The position numbers and the translations under genes are program-made. From Chryseobacterium arachidis (GTDB taxonomy: Bacteria; Bacteroidota; Bacteroidia; Flavobacteriales; Weeksellaceae), in the NCBI RefSeq assembly GCF_900129245.1, contig NZ_FQUT01000009.1:1-64000 (forward strand): a DNA stretch of 64,000 bases, given 5' to 3'. Within the stretch, counting starts at the first letter, position 1, and each line of letters opens with the position of its first letter. The notes under the pieces were generated by a model, which worked only from the letters and a program-made list of their open reading frames with translations, was not told the DNA's origin and did not search any database. Shown in pieces: positions 1 through 6,531 of the stretch.

Positions 1-140
1 CTCCTTTGTTCAAGACTTTTTACATCAGATTTACTTTCAACACTAAAATAGCAACCACAATCTTTGCACTTATATCTTTGTAAGCCTCTTGTAAAGCCAG
101 CTTTAACTTTATTCTCTGATTGACATTTATAACATTTCAT
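1..140 (-). CDS. Partial IS1-type transposase N-terminal zinc ribbon (cut by window edge)
   Basis: Reading leftward from the ATG at 138-140 gives 46 codons with no stop before the window edge. The peptide starts MKCYKCQSENKVKAGFTRG and carries two CxxC pairs (C3/C6 and C25/C28) in the pattern CxxC-N18-CxxC-G-C-Y-F. This is the zinc-ribbon DNA-binding N-terminus typical of IS1-type (InsA-like) transposases, which bind the element ends. The catalytic part lies outside the window, so I cannot say whether the element is intact. It is the only transposase seen here. A non-transposase zinc-ribbon protein is possible but less likely given the GFxRGxQRYKCKxCG context. Confidence 0.62.
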   Translation of the reverse strand, partial: MKCYKCQSENKVKAGFTRGLQRYKCKDCGCYFSVESKSDVKSLEQR

Positions 141-187
141 AAAACTAATTTATGAAATATATTTTAATTTAACAATACCAATTAATT

Positions 188-688
188 TTATTTTACGGCC
201 TCTGCAACAGTTTTACAGTCAGCTGTTTTCAAAGTTCTTCCTCCGGCATATTTAATCTTTTTATCGTTGGCATATTTGGTTCCGGTTTCTGCATCTCTTT
301 CACCAATTCCTTCTACCAGACCATCCTTTGTCTGAAGAAAATAGATGTCATTTTTATTTCCGGAAACTCCTTCTGATGCAAAATCATAAGTCAGTTTTAG
401 AGTATCACCGGCTTTAAACCCGTTTAAATCTCCCTTATTGCTGTCTTTTTCACTGTTTTTGGTTGCCATTTTTCCCGTTATAGTTCCCAAGTTGTCATCA
501 ATAGTTACATACACCGTATCTTTCCCGGTAACTCCCATATAGCAGAAAGATTTTGAGCCCAGCGTATCAATTACTTTTTCGGTTGCAGTAGTATCAACAG
601 AAGTGATTTCTGCAACTGGAGCTTCCGGCTTTTTATTACAGTTCAACAAAAGAACAGGTAATATTCCCAATAAGATTAATTTTTTCAT
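188..688 (-). CDS. Small lipoprotein of unknown function
   Basis: This 166-residue protein starts with a lipoprotein signal peptide: MKK, a hydrophobic stretch and the lipobox LLLNC with Cys17, followed by NKK. It should be lipidated and anchored in an outer-facing membrane. The mature part is polar and Lys/Asp/Thr-rich, with short repeated beta-type segments (DTVYVTIDD, GDTLKLTYDF) and no recognisable catalytic motif. I do not recognise the family beyond a Chryseobacterium-type hypothetical lipoprotein. It stands alone, between the transposase fragment and the DUF4256 gene, all leftward. The ATG at 686-688 is the only start that keeps the signal peptide. Confidence 0.75.
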   Translation of the reverse strand: MKKLILLGILPVLLLNCNKKPEAPVAEITSVDTTATEKVIDTLGSKSFCYMGVTGKDTVYVTIDDNLGTITGKMATKNSEKDSNKGDLNGFKAGDTLKLTYDFASEGVSGNKNDIYFLQTKDGLVEGIGERDAETGTKYANDKKIKYAGGRTLKTADCKTVAEAVK

Positions 689-816
689 TCCTAATTTATT
701 ATATGTATATCAAAATTTCTATAATGCTAAAATAACAATACTATTTTTATATGAAAAGAAAAATATATTTAAATAAAGGATAATTTTTGTATTTAATCGA
801 TTCGTAAATTAGATTT

Positions 817-1371
817 TTAAACTTTTAAACAACCTCTGAAACCTCTAGCAGCATAATAAGAATCGGCACCATTGTGATACATAAAAACGGTATCGTATCG
901 GCGGTCGCAAAAAATTGCACCTCCCAACTCTCTGATATTCTCAGGCGTTTTTACCCAGCTTGAAGTTTTCAGATCAAATTTCCCTAGTTCCTGAAGGTTT
1001 CTGTATTGTTCTTCCGATAAAAGTTCGATCCCCATTTCTGCGGCTTTGTCGACGACATTACTTTCCGGTTTATTGGCTTTTCTGGCTTCCCAGGCAGGAT
1101 AATCATAGCATAAACTTCTTCGCTTAGGGCTTTCCTGGGAACAATCGAAGAAAATAAATTCATCTGTTTTTCCATCATAGCCAACAACGTCAGGCTCGCC
1201 TTCAGTTGCTTCCATTTCATTTAATGACCACAGCTTTTCCGGGTTTTTCTCTAATTTTACTTGAATTTCTTCCCAAATTAAATCTTTGTGGCGGTTTATA
1301 TTTTTTTCAAACCTTATTTTAAGAATCTTTAAAAGTTCTTTGGCTTGTTCTGATGTAAGTTTGTTTTTCAT
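817..1371 (-). CDS. DUF4256 domain protein
   Basis: This protein of about 184 residues matches what I recall of DUF4256. Visible blocks are an N-terminal helix LTSEQAKELLKILKIRFEKN, then EKLWSLNEMEATEGEPDVVG, FFDCSQESPKRRSLCYD, and a C-terminal FCDRRYDTVFMYHNGADSYY followed by GFRG. Function is unknown; the length fits the family. I chose the ATG at 1369-1371 (MKNKLTSEQ) because family members begin there. An upstream ATG at 1405-1407 would add 12 residues with no family likeness. It is the last gene of a leftward four-gene operon (ArsR, AHSA1, YdeI-like, DUF4256), so it is probably co-transcribed from the arsR promoter. Confidence 0.75.
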   Translation of the reverse strand: MKNKLTSEQAKELLKILKIRFEKNINRHKDLIWEEIQVKLEKNPEKLWSLNEMEATEGEPDVVGYDGKTDEFIFFDCSQESPKRRSLCYDYPAWEARKANKPESNVVDKAAEMGIELLSEEQYRNLQELGKFDLKTSSWVKTPENIRELGGAIFCDRRYDTVFMYHNGADSYYAARGFRGCLKV

Positions 1372-1428
1372 ATTTATTTCTTTCTGGGATTTATTTTGTG
1401 CTTCCATTTTTTGTGATTTTTTAAAATT

Positions 1429-2013
1429 TTAATCATTTAAGCCTTTTCCATTCAGAATTTCAGGAATATATTTTTCAACTCGTGATTCTCTGGTTTTAGT
1501 TTGTTTTGCAGAAGAAAAATAGAGTAAGTAAGCGTGTTGTCTTCCCGGTGTTAAAGCTTCAAAAGCTTTTTTTAATAAAGGGTTTTCATTTAATTTTTGC
1601 CGAAACTCTCCAGGCATTTCGAATTCTTTGGTTTTCTTCATTTCAACCTTTGCTCCAGATTCTTCAACTTCAACAGCTTGAAACATATATTCTTTTAAAA
1701 TCTTTTCTAAATCATTGATTTGCTGAATGTTTGCAAAGCGAATCTGCCTTGCAGCCTGTACATTTTCAGTCTGTTGAATCAGAATGTTTTCGGGATCTTT
1801 CATCAAAGCACCTTTAAAAAAGAGTAGTGCACAGTACTCTTTAAATCCATGAATTAAGAAAATATTTTTCCCTTCATACGTATAACAAGGACATCCCCAT
1901 TTCAAATTTTCTACAAGTTCGGTCTTTAGGGCGATTGTTCTTAATTTTTCAAATTCTTTCTGCCATTGTTTGGCTTTATCAAAGAAAAAATCAACTTTTG
2001 AATTCGTATTCAT
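1429..2013 (-). CDS. YdeI/OmdA-type protein with N-terminal DUF1801-like domain
   Basis: This 194-residue protein is in two parts. Residues about 1-110 form a DUF1801-like fold (WQKEFEKLRTIALKT, LKWGCPCYTYEGKNIFLIHGFKEYCALLFFKGALM). The C-terminal part about 120-190 is the OmdA/YdeI region (FRQKLNENPLLKKAFEALTPGRQHAYLLYFSSAKQTKTRESRVEKYIPEIL). Some relatives are annotated as bacteriocin-protection proteins or iron-chaperone-like, but the biochemical role is not settled. The gene sits 62 bp after the AHSA1 gene and 57 bp before the DUF4256 start chosen here, so it probably belongs to the arsR-headed operon. Domain assignment is by motif memory, with good confidence in the family and none in a specific function. 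Confidence 0.78.
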   Translation of the reverse strand: MNTNSKVDFFFDKAKQWQKEFEKLRTIALKTELVENLKWGCPCYTYEGKNIFLIHGFKEYCALLFFKGALMKDPENILIQQTENVQAARQIRFANIQQINDLEKILKEYMFQAVEVEESGAKVEMKKTKEFEMPGEFRQKLNENPLLKKAFEALTPGRQHAYLLYFSSAKQTKTRESRVEKYIPEILNGKGLND

Positions 2014-2033
2014 GGATAGTAATATTTGTGAAT

Positions 2034-2082
2034 GATGAATGGTTAATTGTTAATTTTACAACTAACAACTAACAACTAATTT
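2034..2082. repeat. Short AT-rich simple repeat between operon genes
   Basis: The 62-bp spacer between the AHSA1 and YdeI-type genes holds three tandem 7-bp units of AACTAAC type (about 2060-2080), next to GGTTAATTGTTAATT, which can pair with the unit sequence (GTTAGTTGTTA on the other strand). In RNA this could form an imperfect hairpin inside the operon. No gene or clear terminator is seen. Confidence 0.45.
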
Positions 2083-2552
2083 ATAGTTTCTAACTTCTGA
2101 ATTATTTCCTGCAAACGGTTGTGAGCCATATTGATGCCTTGTGCGAAAGGTAATTTCAACATCTGATCTCTGAAATCTACAGATTTATAAATTGTTTGAA
2201 TCGTGATTCTGCTGGCTTTTTCAGTTAATTTTTGAAACTCTAAAAACTCAATCTGAACGGGAAAGGGAGTGTTTTCCATTTGAAACGTTCGGGTAATTTT
2301 CTCATTCTGAACAATTTCATGAATGGTTCCATTTGCACTGAAAACTACGTCTCCTTGAGGATTTGATGTTTCAAAACGGTAGCTTCCATGTTGTGTATTG
2401 TCAAATTTGGTTACTTTGGTTCCCATCCATTGCTCAAAAAGATCTGCTTCTGTATAGGCTTTGAACAATAATTCGACAGGCAGATCAAACTCTCTGATAA
2501 TGAAGATTTCCTGTTTTCCGTCTTCAGCGTGTATTTTTGTTTTCAATTCCAT
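2076..2552 (-). CDS. SRPBCC/AHSA1 (START-like) domain protein
   Basis: This 158-residue protein has the SRPBCC/AHSA1 fold pattern: FIIREFDLPVELLFKAYTEADLFEQWMG at the N-terminus, then alternating beta strands (GSYRFETSNPQGDVVFSANGTIHEI) and a long C-terminal helix (GINMAHNRLQEIIQKLE). The fold forms a hydrophobic cavity for small ligands; the ligand here is unknown. The start codon lies only 4 bp downstream of the ArsR stop. ArsR-AHSA1 pairs like this are common, with the repressor controlling its partner. Start and length fit the family. The pairing supports co-expression, while a specific substrate would be a guess. Confidence 0.85.
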   Translation of the reverse strand: MELKTKIHAEDGKQEIFIIREFDLPVELLFKAYTEADLFEQWMGTKVTKFDNTQHGSYRFETSNPQGDVVFSANGTIHEIVQNEKITRTFQMENTPFPVQIEFLEFQKLTEKASRITIQTIYKSVDFRDQMLKLPFAQGINMAHNRLQEIIQKLETIN

Positions 2553-2556
2553 ATTT

Positions 2557-2880
2557 CTATTTTTTTGATTGGTAATTTTTCATTAAATCTTCCAGTTTAT
2601 TAAATCTGTCATCCCACATTTTACGGAAAGGTTCGATAAAATCTGCAATTTCCTGCATTTTTATGGGATTCAAATGATAGATAATTTCGCGGCCGTTTTG
2701 TTCAGATCTTAATAATTCACATTCTGTCAATATTTGAAGATGCTTTGAAACGGTAGGTCTTGCAGTATCAAAATTCGAAGCAATAGCACCAGCCGTCATA
2801 GATTGAGCTGCCACCAGCATCAATATTGACCTTCTTGTAGGATCGGCAATTGCCTGAAATACATCTCGTCTTAAATTCAT
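2557..2880 (-). CDS. ArsR-family transcriptional repressor
   Basis: This 107-residue protein is almost entirely a winged helix-turn-helix. It has [20 protein letters not shown] at the N-terminus (the ArsR signature DPTRRxIL), then [23 protein letters not shown] (recognition helix TVSKHL) and a beta wing [14 protein letters not shown]. No metal-binding cysteine pair (CxC) is present, so it is more like the SdpR/AHSA1-linked subgroup than a metal sensor. It heads a leftward operon with the AHSA1, YdeI-type and DUF4256 genes. Direct repeats over its own promoter suggest autoregulation. Confidence 0.88.
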   Translation of the reverse strand: MNLRRDVFQAIADPTRRSILMLVAAQSMTAGAIASNFDTARPTVSKHLQILTECELLRSEQNGREIIYHLNPIKMQEIADFIEPFRKMWDDRFNKLEDLMKNYQSKK

Positions 2881-2888
2881 TATGTAGC

Positions 2889-2930
2889 TATTTGACTACA
2901 AATTTAAATGAAGTTATTTGACTACGCAAA
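2889..2930 (-). promoter_or_regulatory. arsR promoter with flanking 11-bp direct repeats (putative ArsR operator)
   Basis: On the minus strand TAAATTTG (2899-2906) matches the Bacteroidota -7 element TAnnTTTG. TTTG at 2927-2930 matches the -33 element with a 20-bp spacer. Two perfect direct repeats TATTTGACTAC (2889-2899 and 2915-2925, 26 bp apart) flank the -7 element. The predicted transcript would start near 2892, leaving a leader of about 12 nt before the arsR ATG. Repressor binding is inferred. Confidence 0.6.
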
Positions 2931-3286
2931 TATTTTAATATCAATTTTATTCAGACAAAATTTTTTACACGCTGACAACCAAATTAAAAGATGAATAATT
3001 AAAAATTTATGGTGAGTATGAAAACAGAGGAATAAGCTGATTTTATTAGGTTTAAGAAAGTTTAAATTAACCTTCGTAGCTAAGATTGTATATTAATAAA
3101 GAGCCCGAATTAAGGGCTAATTTAAGAAGTTTGAAATCAAGGTAATTCTCCACTTTTAAAGAATAAATAAATCCTATAATTTATATTATGTTAAATAAAA
3201 TGTGTTTTTCATTTTGACTCGGGATTGAATCCTTCATATGAAATAATACTTTCCGCCTGCTATTTATCGTTCCTATAAACAGAAGC
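2931..3286. other. Intergenic region, no gene seen
   Basis: About 356 bp of AT-rich sequence lies between the arsR promoter and the end of the exonuclease gene. I see no convincing ORF. A weak hairpin (AGCCC, 7-nt loop, GGGCT at 3102-3118) is the only structure, and it lacks a proper T-tract. Confidence 0.5.
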
Positions 3287-3856
3287 TTATTCTTCCTTCA
3301 GAATCTGCTGTAATATTAATGCAGTTGCTTTTGCGTCGTCTAAGGCCCTATGAAATTTAAAATCTTCCCTTAGATTCATTTTTTCTAAAACTCTTTCTAT
3401 TGAAATTCCAGATGTAGAAATATTTTTTTTCGCTAACCAACAAATACCTAATGCTCTGATATCAAAGCCTCCACCTACAAAATATTTATTATAATCAAGT
3501 CCAAATTCTGTAAATTCCTTTCTTAAAAGCGGTAAATCATAATACAATCCCCAACCCGCTAAAGTCGATTTGTTTTTTTCTCCGTACCAATCTAAAAATG
3601 AGATGATTGCTTCATCGAAATACTTTTCATTTTCAACCATTTCATTTGTAATATTGGTAATCTCTGTGATTTCTGGTAAAATTGGAAAATGTTTTGGTTT
3701 TATTAAGATTGAAAATTCGCTTTTTATTTCAAAAGTTTTCCTGTCTAATTTTACAGCGCCTAATTCTATTATATTCGTTTCATTTATTTCATTTTTTCCA
3801 AAAGTTTTGCAACTCCCTTCCAAATCATAAATTACCAGATCACTTGAAAATTTCAT
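3287..3856 (-). CDS. DEDDh-type 3'-5' exonuclease
   Basis: This 189-residue protein has all exonuclease motifs of the DEDDh superfamily. Exo I is VIYDLEG with D11 and E13. Exo II is GWGLYYDLPLLRKEF with D107. Exo III is FHRALDDAKATA with H169 and D174 (H-x4-D). The spacing and the C-terminal ALILQQIL helix resemble stand-alone KapD/ERI-1-like exonucleases, which trim 3' ends of DNA or RNA. There is no fused polymerase or ligase domain. It is transcribed alone, with 180 bp to the next gene. The substrate cannot be told from sequence. Confidence 0.85.
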   Translation of the reverse strand: MKFSSDLVIYDLEGSCKTFGKNEINETNIIELGAVKLDRKTFEIKSEFSILIKPKHFPILPEITEITNITNEMVENEKYFDEAIISFLDWYGEKNKSTLAGWGLYYDLPLLRKEFTEFGLDYNKYFVGGGFDIRALGICWLAKKNISTSGISIERVLEKMNLREDFKFHRALDDAKATALILQQILKEE

Positions 3857-3977
3857 ATTATCGTTTTTAGATGTTCTTAAGTTGGCCTACCACTCACCTT
3901 TTTTCAAATTAACACGTTTTGCCAACTCTGAATAGCAAAGATATGTTTTTACTACGCAATCTATTGGCGTATATCAA

Positions 3978-4002
3978 AAGACCGATTATCATAATCGGTC
4001 TT
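3978..4002 (-). terminator. Intrinsic terminator downstream of the BspA-like gene
   Basis: There is a perfect 12-bp inverted repeat around one central base (AAGACCGATTAT / ATAATCGGTCTT), followed on the minus strand by TTTT. It lies 36 bp after the stop of the leftward surface-protein gene. Confidence 0.8.
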
Positions 4003-4037
4003 AAAACTTTTATTTACTTAAAAAATGTATATCTCAT

Positions 4038-5531
4038 CTATTTCTTAATTATTTTAGAGAAAGTGGTATTGCCTTTTAGTAAATAATTCCCTGAAGGATA
4101 TTCAGAAAGATCAATGCTGTTTTTTCCTTTATTTAAAGTCATATTTTTGATTATTTTGCCTGTGATGTCATATAAATAAACATTTTCATTGACGGATAAC
4201 TCAATAGTTATCACGCCTGTAGTCGGATTTGGATAAGCCGGAATTTTCAATTTTGCTGGAGTTTCTGCTGTTGACAAGTTTGTAGAACAGCTGGCATTAT
4301 AAGTATCTCCAATAATATTAAATCCTTTATTCATCAACTGAGCTCTTGCTAAAATAGCCTGAGGTGTAGAATAATATAATCCCGTTGCGTCTATGGTTCC
4401 CGATGTTATTGTAGAACCCGCCAAGGTAGGATTATTATTGAGAGCAATTAAAAATTTATTATAATTAGTACATGATAAACCGGCATTTTTAAAACCGAAA
4501 GTTACAGAATTCCAAAAAAAATATTGAAACTGCATATTCCAGGCTGATATATCCTGATCAAAATTCGTGGCACCATTAAACATATTAAAACCCGCAAAAT
4601 AATTTACCATACTAACATCCCAGTTTCCAATCGGCTGATTGAATGATGTTGCATTTTCAAACATATGCTGAAAATCTGTTCCTTTACCTGTCTGCCAATG
4701 ATGAAGGGGTTGATTAAAAGAAGTCGCATCCATAAATACATATCTGAAATTGGTCACATTTTCTGTATTCCATGAATTCAATGGCTGATTAAAAGCAGAT
4801 GCAGACCTGAACATTCCAAAAAAAGTGGTTGCTGAAGCGGTATTCCAGGCTCCAATATTCTGATTAAAAGCAGATGCATAAGCAAACATATTGCTAAAAT
4901 CTGTTACATTGGTAGTATTCCAACCTCCGATATTCTGATTAAATAAAGAAGCCCCGTTAAACATACCGCTCATGTTGCTCACGGTGCTTGTATTCCAATT
5001 TGAAAACGAATTATTACCAATTAAAGATGAGCAATTCAAAAACATTTGCGATACATTACTGATCTGCGTAAGATTTGGCGTATCGGTAGCAGTTACATTA
5101 AGGTTGGGACAGTTTGCAAATCCCCTGTCAAATTGCTGAAGCCAGGTGATATCTCCCCATTGGCTGATTTCAACAAGTTTTTGATTGATATTAAGATTAC
5201 TTGTATTAGCTTTAAATCCATAAAATAATCCACTCCCATTAGATGCTTTTACCTTGTAAGTTGCCTGGATAGGATTTGTATTTAAAGAGCTGCCAAAAGA
5301 AATAATGGTAGGATTGCTGCTATTGGATGTAACAGAAGTAAGAACGCCATGATGTTGAGGATACCCGACTTCTTCCCATTGAATGATGTAGCTGGTTCCG
5401 GTGCCACCAAAAGATATTGTATTATCGATTGTGCCATTGATATTGGGTTTCCACAAAGTGATAAATTCATTCTGCGCATAAGACATGAAAAAGAAAAAAA
5501 GAAAAATGATTACTAGTCGTTTTTTATCCAT
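4038..5531 (-). CDS. BspA-like (DUF285) repeat surface protein with T9SS sorting domain
   Basis: This 497-residue protein has a signal peptide (MDKKRLVIIF, a hydrophobic run, SYAQ). About seven repeats of roughly 25 residues lie between residues 163 and 340 (MFxxAxxFNQxIxxWNTxxVTxF pattern). These are DUF285/BspA-type repeats, related to leucine-rich repeats and often found on surface adhesins. The C-terminus (about 427-497: PAYPNPTTGVITIEL, NVYLYDITGKII, YPSGNYLLKG) is a type A T9SS sorting domain, so the protein should cross the outer membrane by T9SS and be anchored or released. It is monocistronic with its own terminator. The adhesion target is unknown. Confidence 0.88.
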   Translation of the reverse strand: MDKKRLVIIFLFFFFMSYAQNEFITLWKPNINGTIDNTISFGGTGTSYIIQWEEVGYPQHHGVLTSVTSNSSNPTIISFGSSLNTNPIQATYKVKASNGSGLFYGFKANTSNLNINQKLVEISQWGDITWLQQFDRGFANCPNLNVTATDTPNLTQISNVSQMFLNCSSLIGNNSFSNWNTSTVSNMSGMFNGASLFNQNIGGWNTTNVTDFSNMFAYASAFNQNIGAWNTASATTFFGMFRSASAFNQPLNSWNTENVTNFRYVFMDATSFNQPLHHWQTGKGTDFQHMFENATSFNQPIGNWDVSMVNYFAGFNMFNGATNFDQDISAWNMQFQYFFWNSVTFGFKNAGLSCTNYNKFLIALNNNPTLAGSTITSGTIDATGLYYSTPQAILARAQLMNKGFNIIGDTYNASCSTNLSTAETPAKLKIPAYPNPTTGVITIELSVNENVYLYDITGKIIKNMTLNKGKNSIDLSEYPSGNYLLKGNTTFSKIIKK

Positions 5532-5718
5532 AATTTAAAAAAGGTTATATAAAAGGTTAATATTGGGTTTGGTAAGACAATAATTTCCCGGGATTCTTAT
5601 CTTATCTCTTACACAAAGATATAGGTACACGGCGCCAGAACATGTCGTAATAAAATCAGATTTAAATAAATGAATATTATAAAAGCCTTTCTATTAGCAG
5701 GATTTGAAGATTATTTTC

Positions 5719-5764
5719 GGTAAAAAATGGTCAACTCATCCAAACAATTTGTATTTTTACCATT
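5719..5764 (+). promoter_or_regulatory. Putative operator upstream of the XRE/S24 regulator
   Basis: The divergent spacer between the BspA-like gene and the XRE regulator (5532-5777) contains GGTAAAAAATGG at 5719-5730 and TATTTTTACCATT at 5752-5764. Together they form an inverted repeat ending 14 bp before the regulator start. Its position suggests autoregulation. No clear TAnnTTTG element is seen, so this is tentative. Confidence 0.3.
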
Positions 5765-5777
5765 CTAATCTTTTATA

Positions 5778-6458
5778 ATGTCAATTTTTTCAGAAAACAT
5801 CAGGCTTCTGCGAGGAAAATTAGGAAAAACCCAGCGCGAATTGTCTGAACAGATACAGATCACCCCTTCACGATACAGTTCTTATGAAAACGGAAAATCT
5901 AAACCTCCTGTAGATGTATTGATAAGGATTTCAAGAATATTTAATGTAAGCATAGATCTTTTGTTGTCGATAAATCTTACCAAGCATTCTTTGGAAGATA
6001 TGCTGAAACTTCCTGATAACAGAATTGTACTGCCGGTTATGGTAGATCAGGACGGAAATGAAAGTATCGAGATTGTTCCTCAGAAAGCATCAATGGGATA
6101 TTTAACGGGATATAGCGATCCTGATTATATTGAAAGTCTTCAGAGAATCTCTTTACCATTTCTTAAAAACGGCAAATTCAGAGCATTTCCTGCGGATGGA
6201 GATTCTATGCCTCCCTTTAAAGACGGTTCGTTTATTATCGGAAAATATATGGAAGGTCTGAATGATCTGAAATCAGGAAACACATACGTTTTTATTACTT
6301 TAAATGACGGAATTACCTACAAACGCCTAAAATCTAAAAATAAAACTTCTCTTACCGTTGCGGCAGATAATACGTTTTATGAGCCTTATGATATTCCTTT
6401 CAACGAAATTGTTGAAGTCTGGCAATACGCAACCGGAATTTTTCCGGAAGATTTTTAA
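5778..6458 (+). CDS. XRE-family regulator with LexA/S24-type C-terminal domain
   Basis: This 226-residue protein joins an N-terminal XRE helix-turn-helix (about residues 5-60: NIRLLRGKLGKTQRELSEQI, SRYSSYENGKSKP) to a LexA/UmuD-like S24 domain. The catalytic dyad is visible: S143 in GDSMPP and K182 in GITYKR, a spacing of 39 that suits the family. The region where self-cleavage would occur reads ASMGYL (residues 104-109), so the usual Ala-Gly bond is replaced by Met106-Gly107. Such proteins are found in phages and as chromosomal stress regulators. No phage genes lie nearby, so a chromosomal role is more likely. Targets are unknown. Confidence 0.85.
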   Translation: MSIFSENIRLLRGKLGKTQRELSEQIQITPSRYSSYENGKSKPPVDVLIRISRIFNVSIDLLLSINLTKHSLEDMLKLPDNRIVLPVMVDQDGNESIEIVPQKASMGYLTGYSDPDYIESLQRISLPFLKNGKFRAFPADGDSMPPFKDGSFIIGKYMEGLNDLKSGNTYVFITLNDGITYKRLKSKNKTSLTVAADNTFYEPYDIPFNEIVEVWQYATGIFPEDF

Positions 6459-6481
6459 TCGTTTAAAATCATCTCCAATAA

Positions 6482-6513
6482 AAAATCCGAAGAAATTTTC
6501 ATCTTCGGATTTT
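6482..6513. terminator. Bidirectional intrinsic terminator
   Basis: A perfect 12-bp stem (AAAATCCGAAGA / TCTTCGGATTTT) with an 8-nt loop sits between two convergent genes (the XRE regulator and the propeller-like protein), with A and T tracts on both sides. Confidence 0.85.
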
Positions 6514-6531
6514 CTGATCTATTTTGTTTAC

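Noticed and set aside
5778..6458. Prophage, suggested by the XRE/S24 regulator
   Set aside because: No integrase, capsid, tail, lysis or att sequences are found nearby.
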